Source of the DNA: Istiophorus platypterus
Lineage: Eukaryota > Chordata > Actinopteri > Istiophoriformes > Istiophoridae
NCBI GenBank assembly: GCA_016859345.1
Contig: CM029126.1
Location: 17,305,027-17,369,026 of the forward strand
Direction of reading: 5' to 3'
DNA: 64,000 bases
Below, one piece after another: positions 14,560-24,203 of this stretch. The notes under the pieces are model-generated. The model was not told the origin of the DNA. It did not search any database and saw only the letters and a list, made by a program, of their open reading frames with translations. How positions within the stretch are numbered: position 1 is the first letter of the stretch; each line of letters starts with the position of its first letter. Made by a program: the position numbers and the translations under genes.

Positions 14560-15620
14560 CGCGGCATCCATACTTTACTCCAACACGGACGCACGCGTAC
14601 ACACTGCGCATCAGCATCGCCTCGGTGCCTCCCTCTCGCACGGAGACATTATGTAATTCACACTGCTCGGTCTGATCTACCTAAATTCCCTGTAACGCAG
14701 GCAGCTGAGCTCTCACCGGCTCTGCGACGCCATCTAGCGACGCTCCGACCCCGCACTGTAGCCCTCGCTGCCTCTGCTTGTATCCCGTGTTATTCCTCTT
14801 TTCATTTTCTTGCAACTCGTCACTGGTTTATAAGCGAAATAAACTGTTTGCTGTTTGACTGAGGAAGTCGGAGATTATGGAATGAAGTTGTGTTATTTCC
14901 GAAAACAAAAGATAGTAACAAATTAGACATAAGAAACTGTTCTGGTAATTGAGATAACTAGAGTAGTGTAACGTTGACACTGAAGGTTAACAGGGTTGCG
15001 ATTTTACATGCGCCAGTGGTAAGACTGGAAAGAAGAAACAAAGTTTCATCGGTAATAGAGGAAATGATTATGTTGTTAATTCTTCCCCCCTCCCCTTGTT
15101 TTTTTTTTTTCCTTTTTACACAACTTGCACGTTGTTTTGTGGTAAATTCAGGCTCCGACGCGCGTAAAAGTAACGCCTTGCGCGCACGCCGTGCGTCTTT
15201 CTGCCTTGCCCGCGTCGCTTTCCACGGAGAACCCGCACTTGACGTCCCCGTTGAGGTGTGCGGATGTGTCCGCACAGGCAGTCTGCACACGGACGCCCGG
15301 CTCTCTGCCTCGCTCTCCCTCCTCTGTCTGGTGCGCCGGAGAGGGGTTGGTCCGACGCGCGTTATGTGACAAAAGACCGCCCAATCCCGCCCCGGTGAGA
15401 GAGGGGGGAGAGACGGAGGGAGAGAGAGGTGAAAGCGCGGGGCATATACAACCTGGCTCGCAGCCTTTTTCTCACACCAGCCCAACGACCGCGACGTGTC
15501 CGAGAGACACTTCCCTGTTCCCGACGCGCTCACAAGGGACGCTCAACTGTTGGGACGTGGTCTGGTTCAGCGGCGCGTCGGTGATGCATGACCTCGGTCA
15601 GCGACCACCTGTAGCCACAA
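14560..15620. promoter_or_regulatory. CpG-rich promoter-like block upstream of sox4
   Basis: CpG and GC content rise sharply against the flanks. A CCAAT (15381-15385) abuts a CCCGCCCC GC-box (15386-15393), and a CATATA element lies at 15443-15448, about 55 bp further on; together these look like a + strand core promoter with a start near 15470. Open frames occur on both strands here (14958-15533 minus, 15191-15634 plus), but they have no recognisable domain and follow from GC-rich composition. It may be an alternative sox4 promoter, the start of a divergent ncRNA, or a CpG-island shore. Confidence 0.45.
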
Positions 15621-16141
15621 AAAGCGCCAGTTAAAACAGTTATTAATTGCATCAAGCCACTTATCACTTTTTAAACTATAAAGCACCTAAATGTCAACAC
15701 CTTACTGTTCAAAAACGGACCTATGAGGTTAAGTGCTTTTACTCCCCGCCGCATCTCAACCTTTATTTAACGCCTAATTACATCAGTTGCATTGCGCTGG
15801 CAAATGTTCTGGTTGCAGAATAACCCTCGCCAGTTAGACAGGTGGCCAGAGAAGAAGGTTTATATCAAAAGGTGTATTTCTTTTGTTCAGGACGGCCCCG
15901 CGGTGCGGGCGCAGCGTCGGAGTCTCCATACGGAAAAGTATACTTAGGTTCCCATATAGCTAAGGTATATGGTAATGGTCTACACATGGGCCGGTGGTAA
16001 CGGAGTAGAAAGGGGGGGGGGGGTCCACAACATTAGCCAGTGTCTCTTTAAAAAAATGAAGTTTCTTGTTGTATACTGGAATGAGGTCAGACACGAGGCT
16101 CCTCATTGCACGCGCTGATTATTATTAGATTCCATTCCGGG
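15621..16141. other. Spacer between the upstream CpG block and the sox4 core promoter
   Basis: Mixed-composition unique sequence of about 500 bp with a G-run near 16013-16023. It shows no ORF or repeat of note and is probably proximal regulatory DNA of sox4. Confidence 0.4.
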
Positions 16142-16245
16142 CCAATCGGGGCCGAAGGGGGCGTGCGTCTGGCGCGGAGGCAGGCTAGCGACAGGCCGCC
16201 ATTGGTGGATTTTTATCGCCGTTGTACCTCAGGAAGGGATAAATA
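16142..16245 (+). promoter_or_regulatory. sox4 distal core promoter: CCAAT, inverted CCAAT and TATA-like box
   Basis: CCAAT is at 16142-16146, the inverted form ATTGG at 16201-16205, and an ATAAATA TATA-like element at 16239-16245. The CCAAT boxes sit about 95 and 40 bp upstream of the TATA-like element, a normal spacing for an NF-Y/TATA promoter. A start near 16270 is predicted. The surrounding sequence is GC-rich with a GGGGGCG run at 16156-16162. Confidence 0.55.
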
Positions 16246-16303
16246 CAAGCAAGGGGGGGGCCGGGTCCGGAGGGCTGCTTGAAACTCGACTGCAGTGCTG
16301 CAG

Positions 16304-16333
16304 ATGGAAGGCGGACAGCGTAACCCGCTGTAG
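16304..16333 (+). other. Upstream ORF 1 in the sox4 leader (9 codons)
   Basis: ATG at 16304 with G at both -3 and +4, reading MEGGQRNPL then TAG. It sits near the 5' end of the long leader, where a 9-codon uORF would usually allow reinitiation. It exists only in transcripts that start at the distal promoter. Confidence 0.4.
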
Positions 16334-16338
16334 GTTCC

Positions 16339-16394
16339 TTTTTTTTTTTTTTTTTTTTTTCTTCTTCTTCTTCTTCTTCTTCTTCTTCTTCTTC
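16339..16394 (+). repeat. Poly-T followed by (CTT)n microsatellite in the sox4 leader
   Basis: A run of about 22 T is followed by about 11 CTT units and then a C/T stretch ending CCCCAG at 16412. It is pure enough to be length-polymorphic. As RNA it is a long pyrimidine tract, a possible PTB/U2AF-type binding site, and it reads as a splice-acceptor-like tract. Confidence 0.9.
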
Positions 16395-16413
16395 TCCTCC
16401 TTCCCTCCCCAGC

Positions 16414-16552
16414 ATGCATGACTTTGTTTCTAGGCGAGGGGACAGAGTTGATACAGAGAAAAGCACTTACTTTACACACAGTAGCTACTTGGGAGCCATC
16501 TGTAAGTGCCCGGGCGCATAGTGTGGCACCTCAGTCTGCGCTCCGGAGCTGA
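16414..16552 (+). other. Overlapping upstream ORFs 2 and 3 in the sox4 leader
   Basis: Two ATGs four bases apart open different frames. One runs 16414-16521 (35 aa) and the other 16418-16552 (44 aa). Neither overlaps the Sox4 CDS. The peptides show no recognisable domain, so any role would be translational rather than through the product. Both frames are interrupted if the candidate intron 16502-16753 is removed. Confidence 0.35.
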
Positions 16553-16590
16553 ATAGGCTGTGTTCGGTCACCACACGGCTGATTTGATTT

Positions 16591-16597
16591 TATAAAA
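16591..16597 (+). promoter_or_regulatory. Second TATA box (TATAAAA) inside the sox4 leader
   Basis: TATAAAA is a perfect TATA consensus, 365 bp upstream of the Sox4 ATG. A start about 25-32 bp downstream (near 16620-16628) would give a short leader without upstream ATGs. It could be the main core promoter, with the 16239 element as an alternative, or it could be chance AT-rich sequence. Confidence 0.5.
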
Positions 16598-16961
16598 CTG
16601 AAGGAAGAGGCAGATAAACAGGGTTCACCGTGGAGCGTGGACGGTGTCGACAGTGCCGTTTTAACACTTACAGAAGCTGGGAATTAAACTTTTTGTTGTT
16701 GTTGTCGGGGTTTTTTCCTTCTTTAACTTTTTTTTTTCCCTCCACACATTTAGCCTTTAAGGCTACTCTGGACTGAACTGTTACCGAGTTTACTGCGCAT
16801 CTCAGGAGTGCATTATTTGTTGCGCCTTTTTCCCCCCAGCTCCAACTGTGAAGAGGGGGAGAAAACAGCTGAGTTTGCTTTAAAAGTGATTCCGAGGACC
16901 AAGGAGAGAGGGAGAGGAGGAACAAGTAACGCCGCTCTCCCTCTGTGTGCGACTGGGCAGC

Positions 16962-18269
16962 ATGGTGCAGAAAATGAGCCACACAGAGAGCACCGCCGAG
17001 GCGCTGTCCTTTTTTGCCGGGGATTCGAGCTCCGACTCCGGGGCTTGCATGGATCTGGACCCGGCCGCTTCTCCGCTCTCCCCGGGCTCCACGGCCTCGT
17101 CGACCGCGGGGGATAAGCTGGGAGACAACCCGGCATGGTGTAAAACTCCGAGCGGCCACATCAAGAGACCCATGAACGCGTTTATGGTGTGGTCGCAGAT
17201 AGAGAGGAGAAAGATCATGGAGCAGTCCCCGGACATGCACAACGCAGAGATCTCCAAGAGGCTTGGGAAGCGGTGGAAGCTGCTCAGAGACAGCGACAAG
17301 ATCCCCTTCATCAGAGAGGCGGAACGGCTCAGGCTCAAGCACATGGCGGACTATCCCGACTACAAGTACCGGCCGAGAAAAAAGGTCAAATCGAGCGCCT
17401 CCAAGCCTGGTAGCAACGGGGAGAAGGGGGAGAAACTGAACAGTAGCTCTAACACCACCAGCACTAAGACATCCTCATCTTCGAGGAAGAATGGATCCAA
17501 ATCACCCAGCAGCAGCAAACCCCACAAATCACTTTTCGGGAGCAGCAGCAGCAGCAGTAGCACCAAAGCATCACCGTTTGCCTCTGAGCACCCGTCAGAG
17601 CACCCTCACAACTCCCTGTACAAGTCGAGATCTGGCTCCTCGGCGGCCAAGCAGATACCGGACGGCAAGAAGCCCCGGCGCGTCTACGTCTTCGGCAGCA
17701 GCGCGGCCAGCCTGAGCGTCAGCCCCGCGTCCTCCTCCCTCGTGGTCCCGGCCAGCCCGACCCTCAGCAGCTCGGCGGACTCCAGCGATCCGCTCAGCCT
17801 GTACGAGGACGCGCCCAGCGGCAGGGAGGACGGAGCCGACTCCCCCGGCGGCGGCAGCAGCGGTGGAGGCGGCGGAGGAGGCGGCGGCCTGAGCGGCTCC
17901 TCGGAGCGCCACGGCGGGCACACGTACAGCACCCGGCGGGCGTCCTCGCCGACCCCCTCCGGCTCCCACTCCTCCGCCTCGTCCCACTCGTCGTCCTCCT
18001 CCTCCTCTTCCTCCTCCTCCTCCTCTTCCTCGGAGGACGAGGAGTTCGAGGACGACCTGCTCGACATCAACCCGAGCCCCAGCTTCGACAGCATGTCGCT
18101 GGGGAGCTTCGGCTCCTCGGTGCTGGACAGGGACTTGGATTTGAACTTTGAATCCGGCTCCGGCGGCTCCCACTTCGAGTTCCCCGATTACTGCACGCCC
18201 GAAGTCAGCGAGATGATCTCCGGGGACTGGCTGGAGTCCACCATCTCCAACCTGGTGTTCACGTACTGA
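16962..18269 (+). CDS. sox4: Transcription factor Sox4 (SoxC family, HMG-box), single exon, complete
   Basis: SoxC proteins are nuclear HMG-box factors that bend DNA at ACAAAG-like sites and activate neuronal, cardiac and mesenchymal progenitor genes. The frame gives 435 residues. The start is the ATG at 16962 (MVQKM), with A at -3 and G at +4; the frame is open further upstream only through a GTG. Domains in order: N-terminal SSDSGA motif (about 23-28); HMG box about 66-138 with RPMNAFMVW, the [20 protein letters not shown] helix region and [10 protein letters not shown]; basic tail 137-143; Ser-rich linker; RRVYVFG motif 239-245; Gly run 301-309; Ser run 343-357; acidic [11 protein letters not shown] 358-368; C-terminal transactivation block 403-435 ending NLVFTY. 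Choices such as [18 protein letters not shown] and SGDWLES match Sox4 rather than Sox11 or Sox12. Human SOX4 is about 474 aa. Whether this is teleost sox4a or sox4b is undecided. Confidence 0.97.
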   Translation: MVQKMSHTESTAEALSFFAGDSSSDSGACMDLDPAASPLSPGSTASSTAGDKLGDNPAWCKTPSGHIKRPMNAFMVWSQIERRKIMEQSPDMHNAEISKRLGKRWKLLRDSDKIPFIREAERLRLKHMADYPDYKYRPRKKVKSSASKPGSNGEKGEKLNSSSNTTSTKTSSSSRKNGSKSPSSSKPHKSLFGSSSSSSSTKASPFASEHPSEHPHNSLYKSRSGSSAAKQIPDGKKPRRVYVFGSSAASLSVSPASSSLVVPASPTLSSSADSSDPLSLYEDAPSGREDGADSPGGGSSGGGGGGGGGLSGSSERHGGHTYSTRRASSPTPSGSHSSASSHSSSSSSSSSSSSSSSEDEEFEDDLLDINPSPSFDSMSLGSFGSSVLDRDLDLNFESGSGGSHFEFPDYCTPEVSEMISGDWLESTISNLVFTY

Positions 18270-19059
18270 GCGACCGAAAGGCAAAAACGACGACGAGCAA
18301 CGTCCTGCGAAAAAGAGACAAAAAAAAATGACACAAAACAAAACGCGACCACAAACAGAAACGGGTCTCTGGCGCAGTGGGCAACGACAGTCGGCGTCGG
18401 AGGGACACCAGAACAGCAACGACTCACTGAAACCGGGCCCCCGTCCCCCCGTCCCCCCTCCAGTCCTCAAAGGCAAAGCGCTGCAAGTCGCCGGAAAGCT
18501 AAACTTTAAACCCACCAACTTGCTCTCCGCGCTTCTCTTCGGACGCGTGGACTGCGGGACTCGGTACAGGTGGAGGGAGCGAAAAACAAGGGGACAGGCG
18601 AGGACAAGACACCGCGTTTCCGGCTCTGCGAGACGCTTCGGTCCCGGACCGGTTTTTTTTGAGCTGAGCGACTTAACCGTGATTGATTTGCACGTATCGC
18701 GGTGTCGCCGTTCACATAATCAATGTTGTTGCTGATATTTTTTTTTTTTTAAAAAAAGGGACATCTCACAACTTTTATTATTATTTTTTTTTAAAAAACC
18801 AATCGCCAAGTGAACTTCACCACTAAAAAGGTACAGAAACGTGGACTGTCGCACGACATGTTTATTTGTGGTGTGTCACTGAGAGGAATTTTAATGAAAC
18901 CGAGGTGGGTCGATGTTTTTTGTTTTTTTTTTTTTTTATAGTCGAATATTTTCTCAAAAGCAAAAAAAAAAACAACAAAAAAACATTTTAAGCATGGTAG
19001 CGTACATTGTTCCTATCTTGTGCTGAGATTTTCTGTAAGACTGTCGAGCAGTTTAAAAA

Positions 19060-19065
19060 AATAAA
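19060..19065 (+). promoter_or_regulatory. Possible proximal poly(A) signal AATAAA
   Basis: AATAAA lies in an A-rich stretch about 790 bp after the stop codon. The downstream sequence is T-rich from about 19115. It could give a short 3' UTR isoform. The A-rich context makes chance occurrence or internal priming in cDNA data possible. Confidence 0.35.
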
Positions 19066-21055
19066 AACAACTAGTATTAGGGTTATTTAAATGATAGGTG
19101 GCGCTCGCTTCGGTTCTTCTCTCTCTTTTTTTTTTTTTTTAAAAAAAAAGGACATTGAAATTATCACCAGCTGTTGTAATTTTTTCAAACTTCAGGATTC
19201 AAACGCAACTTCAAATCTGTGCTGAACTTTATACACGTGTTCTCTACAATTCAGGACCAAAATTCTTTAATGTTAATTTCAGATGATAGTTATAGAGAAA
19301 TCCTCACCGATTCTTTTTTCATCCTCTGAGCTTTGTTTTGTACATTTATTCAGATGCCATTTTATATGGGATGTTGTATTTATATACTGGGCCAAGCGTT
19401 TTTGACTTGATCATTTTTTTAATTTCTTGTATACATGGTCTAATCCTGTTTTTTTTTTTTTTTTTGTTTTGTTTTTCTTACACGGTTGTTTGTCTGTATG
19501 TCTGTGTCTGTCACATTTCCTTCTCAGGCGAAGGGCTAGAGTTTTAAAAACACACAACTTTTCATTTCTTTTTATATTTAAATGTACACACTTTTTGGAC
19601 ACTTAAAAGAGAGGAAACAGTTTGATTATTTTCTCAGTGTATTTTTGTACAAATCTATATAGAAAATGGGGGAGTCAACAATCGGTGTGTGTAGCCTACT
19701 AATACAGCTGTATTGGATTTCCTAATTTTTAATACCCCGGCAGGCTGGTTTTCATGCTGCCTTCAAGTGCTCATGGCAAGCTCGTTAGTATGAATTTTAT
19801 TGCCTGTTCAAATGCTTTTTGTATGGACAGGCAGCTAAAAAGACCTTTCACTATGTTGCCTAATGTATGATTTTTAAAATTTCAAGGCACTTGCATACCC
19901 TTTGCTCGCTCTTTGGCCGAGCAGAGGAGAAAGTACAAATCGGAGGTGTAATCTGTCTTTTAATTCACTATTTGGCAGGTTGATCGACTTTCATCAGCAA
20001 ATTCTGACAAGACCTCTTTGGTGTCCAACCCCTGAACATCCCGTATTTATCAGTATGGGAATGAAATACTTAGCCACCTAGTTGCAAGGATGCAATCCCG
20101 GTTTTTGTGACAGCACTTGAAGGCAGCACCAGTCGTCGTATCAGCCTACCTTCTACGTTTACAGTGCTGGTCCGCAGGCTTCTTAAAGACACAGGAACGC
20201 ATTATTTCTAGGGGCTGTTCCTGTGGACCCTGTGGGTTTAACAGCGTCACTATCTTAAGCATCCACTTGTTTTTGCATTTCCTGTCAGATATCTTGCCTA
20301 TGACAACAGATGAGGAGATTGTAGCTTTAAATTTGACTTATTTCTTGATGTTTTCATTAATCGATGTCAAATTTGCCAATCAACCACTGGATTGAACAGG
20401 CTATCAATATAGCAAGCAAACAACAAGGATGATAACATCAAGCATATTCAAATTTTTCTGACTTGAGTTCCGCAAAACACCTACTTGTACTGCGTTTCTC
20501 ATTGTATTTGAATATATAATCTTTTCTACTTGTCAGCTAACTATTAGCTAATAATTGTTTTAGTAACTTTATGGCATGGTGAATAGCATTTGTATTTCAG
20601 ATTCAGGTTATTAGCTGTTGTGTTTTTCAGAAAAAATGAAAAAAATGAGGAAAAAACGATGAACCGTGAACTCGATCTTTGTATATTTGACTGTATCATA
20701 AAGCAAAAAGATTGTGTGTTTATGTATGTTGTTGCTATTGAGGACAGGCACTGTCTAGAACTGCTATCCTTTACACATCCTTACTTACATTTAAGGTGGT
20801 CAGTTCAGGACTCTTTTTTTTATATATATATATGAAAGCATTTTTAAATATATTAACTTTATTTTTCATCCATCCTGTGCAATATGCTGTGTAGAATTAT
20901 CATTTATTGTCTCTAATCATGCCATAAACAAAGGTCCCAACCTTTTTTTGAGTGTCAGAGAAGGGGGGGGGACTCATGCCAGCTAAATTGTGTTCATTCA
21001 CTGCCTGTCAGATTGTTGATATAAACTTGTGTACAGAACTTTTTCAAGGAAGGAT

Positions 21056-21061
21056 AATAAA
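21056..21061 (+). promoter_or_regulatory. Distal poly(A) signal AATAAA of sox4
   Basis: Canonical AATAAA, followed about 45-70 bp later by a T/GT-rich element (about 21108-21128). Cleavage would fall near 21075-21090, giving a 3' UTR of about 2.8 kb. Confidence 0.6.
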
Positions 21062-21085
21062 TATCAGCTGGAACTGAAACTCAAC

Positions 21086-21500
21086 AGCTCTTTTCATAAT
21101 TCCTGAATGTTTTTTTTGTCTGTTTGCTTAGACTTAAGAGATAAAACCCGCAATTATCATTATCAGCTTTCTGCTTTGATTATCATATCATTGATCCTTT
21201 GGCATTGCTTTGATAAAAATGCATTATGAGAGTATGAATTTAAAGTGAGATCACATAGGCTCAAAGCTACTGCCTCTCTTTTTTATTTATGGCAACACAT
21301 AATGCAGCTAAAAGAATGACAGTTGTAAACAAACCCTTCTAAATGGACTGTCTCCCAAAAGTGGTTAAGATGCAATAACCAACAAATATGGACTGCATTT
21401 TGGAAATCCACTCGAATTGTTTTGCAACTCACTACGCCCGACCATTAATCATCTACTACTTTAGAGGAAATTAAGATGATCGTTGGTACTGTTGTGTGAA
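21086..21500. promoter_or_regulatory. CNE-like block just past the sox4 poly(A) site, with TCF-like motifs
   Basis: AT-rich unique sequence with CTTTGAT at 21174-21180 and 21208-21214, plus ATCATTGATC between them. CTTTGAT is close to the TCF/LEF core. It could be a 3' enhancer of sox4. No alignment was available. Confidence 0.3.
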
Positions 21501-22989
21501 ACAAATATGAAAGGTAATATTTTCTAATGTTTAGTTACTAAAAAGTTATTAAAACGTTGCTCTGCAAACATGCCCATCAACAGAAATGGGATTTGCTCTC
21601 AGTATTGGCTATGTTTGCACATCCTTCTTATCACTTTTTTTTTAAACAACACAGGAATTTCTTCTACATTGTTTAAAAATGAACCACAGATGGTCCACCA
21701 AGCTTTTGGAAAGCTCATCACTGAGCCATGAAAAAACACTTTTTTACCCAGTTATAGTACAATAAGCAGGACAGACTTTGAGAGAGTTTTATAGCAAGCT
21801 CACCCCTCTATATACTTTGGATGATCTAGTTACTGTAAAACCTTTGGGAAGCTTACAAAACCAGTGTGGTGCTGTCTATATATAGTAGATTTCAAAAGAG
21901 AAAATCAATAAGATTATTTAAACCCTATAGTGACATATGTTTGATACATTTTTTTAATGTTAAGCCCCCACAAGATTTAAGTCATTGTGCATTCAAAATA
22001 CAGCATTATAATAGTTTCATAGGAGACCTGATGATTACATGTCCATATGACGTAACTTACGTCAAGAAATAAATAGGTCTACAAAGCCACAGTAGACTGA
22101 TTTTTTTAAACTGTAATGCACAGTTTTTATAATCAGGAAGAAACTGCATGAAAAGTTTTATTCTGTCTGTTTAATAATTTGCGGCTTAAGGGGTCAGATG
22201 TGTTATGCATAATACAAAGTCATTTCGATACTGCATGAAAACAGCAAATAGTTTAATGTCACTTATTAACAATGTATACACTGACAGATTCAAAAGATTA
22301 TCCCTTGATAAGAAAAGCGTTTACCACATGCATCCCGTGTCATCCCCTGGGTAGTCACTACTCATCAGAATCCAGTATCAAAAGGTAACCAATGCAACTA
22401 GGACTGACCAGATGAAGTTTACATCAGGGGGCTACTATATACATCTATACAATGAATGCACATCAGTTCATCTTGAAGCCATATTATACACAGTATGAAG
22501 TGAAGAAAGTGATTAGTTTTACCACCATCCCATGACTAACAGCACTGTTCCATTACTAATGTGCCTCTTGAGTAGCCAATTATGTTGCGTCCTTAAGTTT
22601 GTCTAAATGCCAACAATTTATTCCTGCTTAAGAATAAAATGTTGCCCGTTTGCATCATTAATACAAGCTGTACACAAAGTACTAGAGCCAGGTTAATTGG
22701 CTGAATGTTAAAGGATAGCTGGGATAAAGGTTGTTTATTGCAGAATCCACAGTTATCAGTTCAAATGTTGAATCTTCTTGGGGTTCATCCCAGGCAAACG
22801 GATGTTTTGTTCTATTCTATTCTAGCCTGTTGTGCCGCATGCTGCCTGTCTGGTGTTCAGACAGTCATGATTTCCCATCCCCCTCTCCCAGACAGACCCT
22901 TATTGTGGGGGAAGGGCTGGTTTAGCAGCAGTCAGCCAAGGGCCCTCCAGCATAGCTGACAAGCATGTCTGTCTGTCTATAGTATGTGC

Positions 22990-23048
22990 GTGTGTGTGTG
23001 TGTGTGTGTGTTTGTGTGTGTTTGTGTGTGTTGGTGTGTGTGTGTGTA
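22990..23048 (+). repeat. (GT)n microsatellite, interrupted
   Basis: GT run with TTTG and TTGG interruptions. Confidence 0.9.
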
Positions 23049-24172
23049 TGTGAATATGTGTGTGTACATGTCGTTGAAATTCTATGCATAAAATCAAACC
23101 ACATGACTGGGGTATGCCTGCAGTAAGACCAGACAATGTATGTCCTCCTCATATCAACAAATTTATCTTTTTTTCCAATGCTGTTCCTTTTCCTCTGTCA
23201 GGCCTAGTAGTATAAAAGAACAAACTGTGCAAAAAATATAACACTCTAATATGTCACATCCCTCAATTTTGATACGCTCAAGGAATGTCCAACAGGCCAT
23301 ATGCATTTGTTTTGTGTGACTTCCTTGAAACAATACTTTTACACTACTCTACTCTATTGCTCAATAGCTTTTTTAGTTCGGTGAAATAACTACAAAGGTA
23401 CCACAGCTGTTAGTGTAAATGACTAAGTTGAGCCATTCTGTATAGTACAAACACCAGTTATTTCAGAGCTGTGCACTGTTAAAGGTGTAATTGGATGCAA
23501 AATTACTCCAAGATAGAAAGTCTTTAAGTATGTGCTTTTATGAAGTTCTACTAAACTATATATTATATGTAGCAAGCCATTTGAGGCAGTTCATTATTTT
23601 GTTTGTCTGTCACACTTTGTACAGTATATAGCCAAATGCCTCTTCAGTTTGATTTAAATGAGTATGCTTGAGCACGTCAAATTTGTTTAATTGTCTGTGT
23701 GTAATGAGCAGGTAAGTAGCAAGACATTTAGTGTGTATTTCATAAAAATGCCACATCTGTCTGATGCACGGTAGAAGAGACAAAGACAAATGACCATAAA
23801 TTACACTTATAAATGTCTGTATGTGATAAAGTACAGTCAAAATTCCTTCGCCATGTTTACAGATGTAAAGGAAATACAGTGAGTGTACACTAGTTCATTA
23901 ATCCATGTCTTATTTTATGAGACTGCTATACGGTAAATAAGCCCTTGCAGCATCACAACAAAGAGCCGATATACACATTTCATCACAGCTTAAGTGACGG
24001 TTTGTAAACTTTGCACCAAATGTAAACACAGTCACCGGGGAGTCATATGAATTTTGTAATACCAGATGTATATTATTTTATTTCTTAACAACCCAATGAT
24101 AAATCTATATCATGAAAGGAGACAATGTCTTCAGTGTGGTATAATCTTGCAAATTTCCTAACAGCTCCAGCA

Positions 24173-24177
<5 letters not shown>

Positions 24178-24203
<26 letters not shown>
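24178..24203 (+). repeat. (GT)n microsatellite
   Basis: About 13 GT units. Confidence 0.9.

Larger units (their letters stand above)
16239..16961 (+). other. sox4: sox4 promoter-proximal region and 5' UTR
   Basis: This CpG-rich stretch joins the first TATA-like box to the start codon. Nothing in it resembles another coding exon. If transcription starts near 16270 the leader is about 690 nt; if it starts from the second TATA box it is about 335 nt. It holds three upstream ATGs (16304, 16414, 16418), a T-run followed by (CTT)n, a perfect GTAAGT at 16502 and a strong acceptor ending at 16753. There is no ATG between 16553 and the Sox4 start, so the short leader would have a clean scanning path. 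Boundaries are inferred from motifs, not from transcripts. Confidence 0.7.
18270..21085 (+). other. sox4: sox4 3' UTR (predicted extent)
   Basis: The stretch after the stop starts GC-rich and turns AT-rich, with no credible ORF or splice structure. SOX4 transcripts are known for long 3' UTRs. Two AATAAA signals occur, at 19060 and 21056; the second has a better downstream T/GT-rich element. Three T-tract/A-tract junctions lie at 18738-18757, 18784-18798 and 19126-19149. GCAAAAA, the target of the miR-129-5p seed, occurs at about 18960 and 20703. The end is inferred from the poly(A) signal only. Confidence 0.65.

Noticed and set aside
14958..15533. 191-codon minus-strand open frame upstream of sox4
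   Set aside because: It follows from CpG-rich composition, has no recognisable domain or convincing start context, and overlaps unrelated plus-strand frames.
16947..16961. Upstream extension of the Sox4 frame to a GTG codon
   Set aside because: The ATG at 16962 has a strong Kozak context and encodes the conserved MVQ start of SoxC proteins.
16668..17344. 224-codon minus-strand frame over the sox4 leader and HMG box
   Set aside because: Antisense shadow of the Sox4 coding region with no domain.
17595..18518. 307-codon minus-strand open frame across the sox4 CDS
   Set aside because: It lies antisense to the conserved Sox4 frame in GC-rich, Ser/Gly-coding DNA, where stop-free antisense frames are expected. 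Its sequence is Arg/Gly/Val low complexity with no domain.
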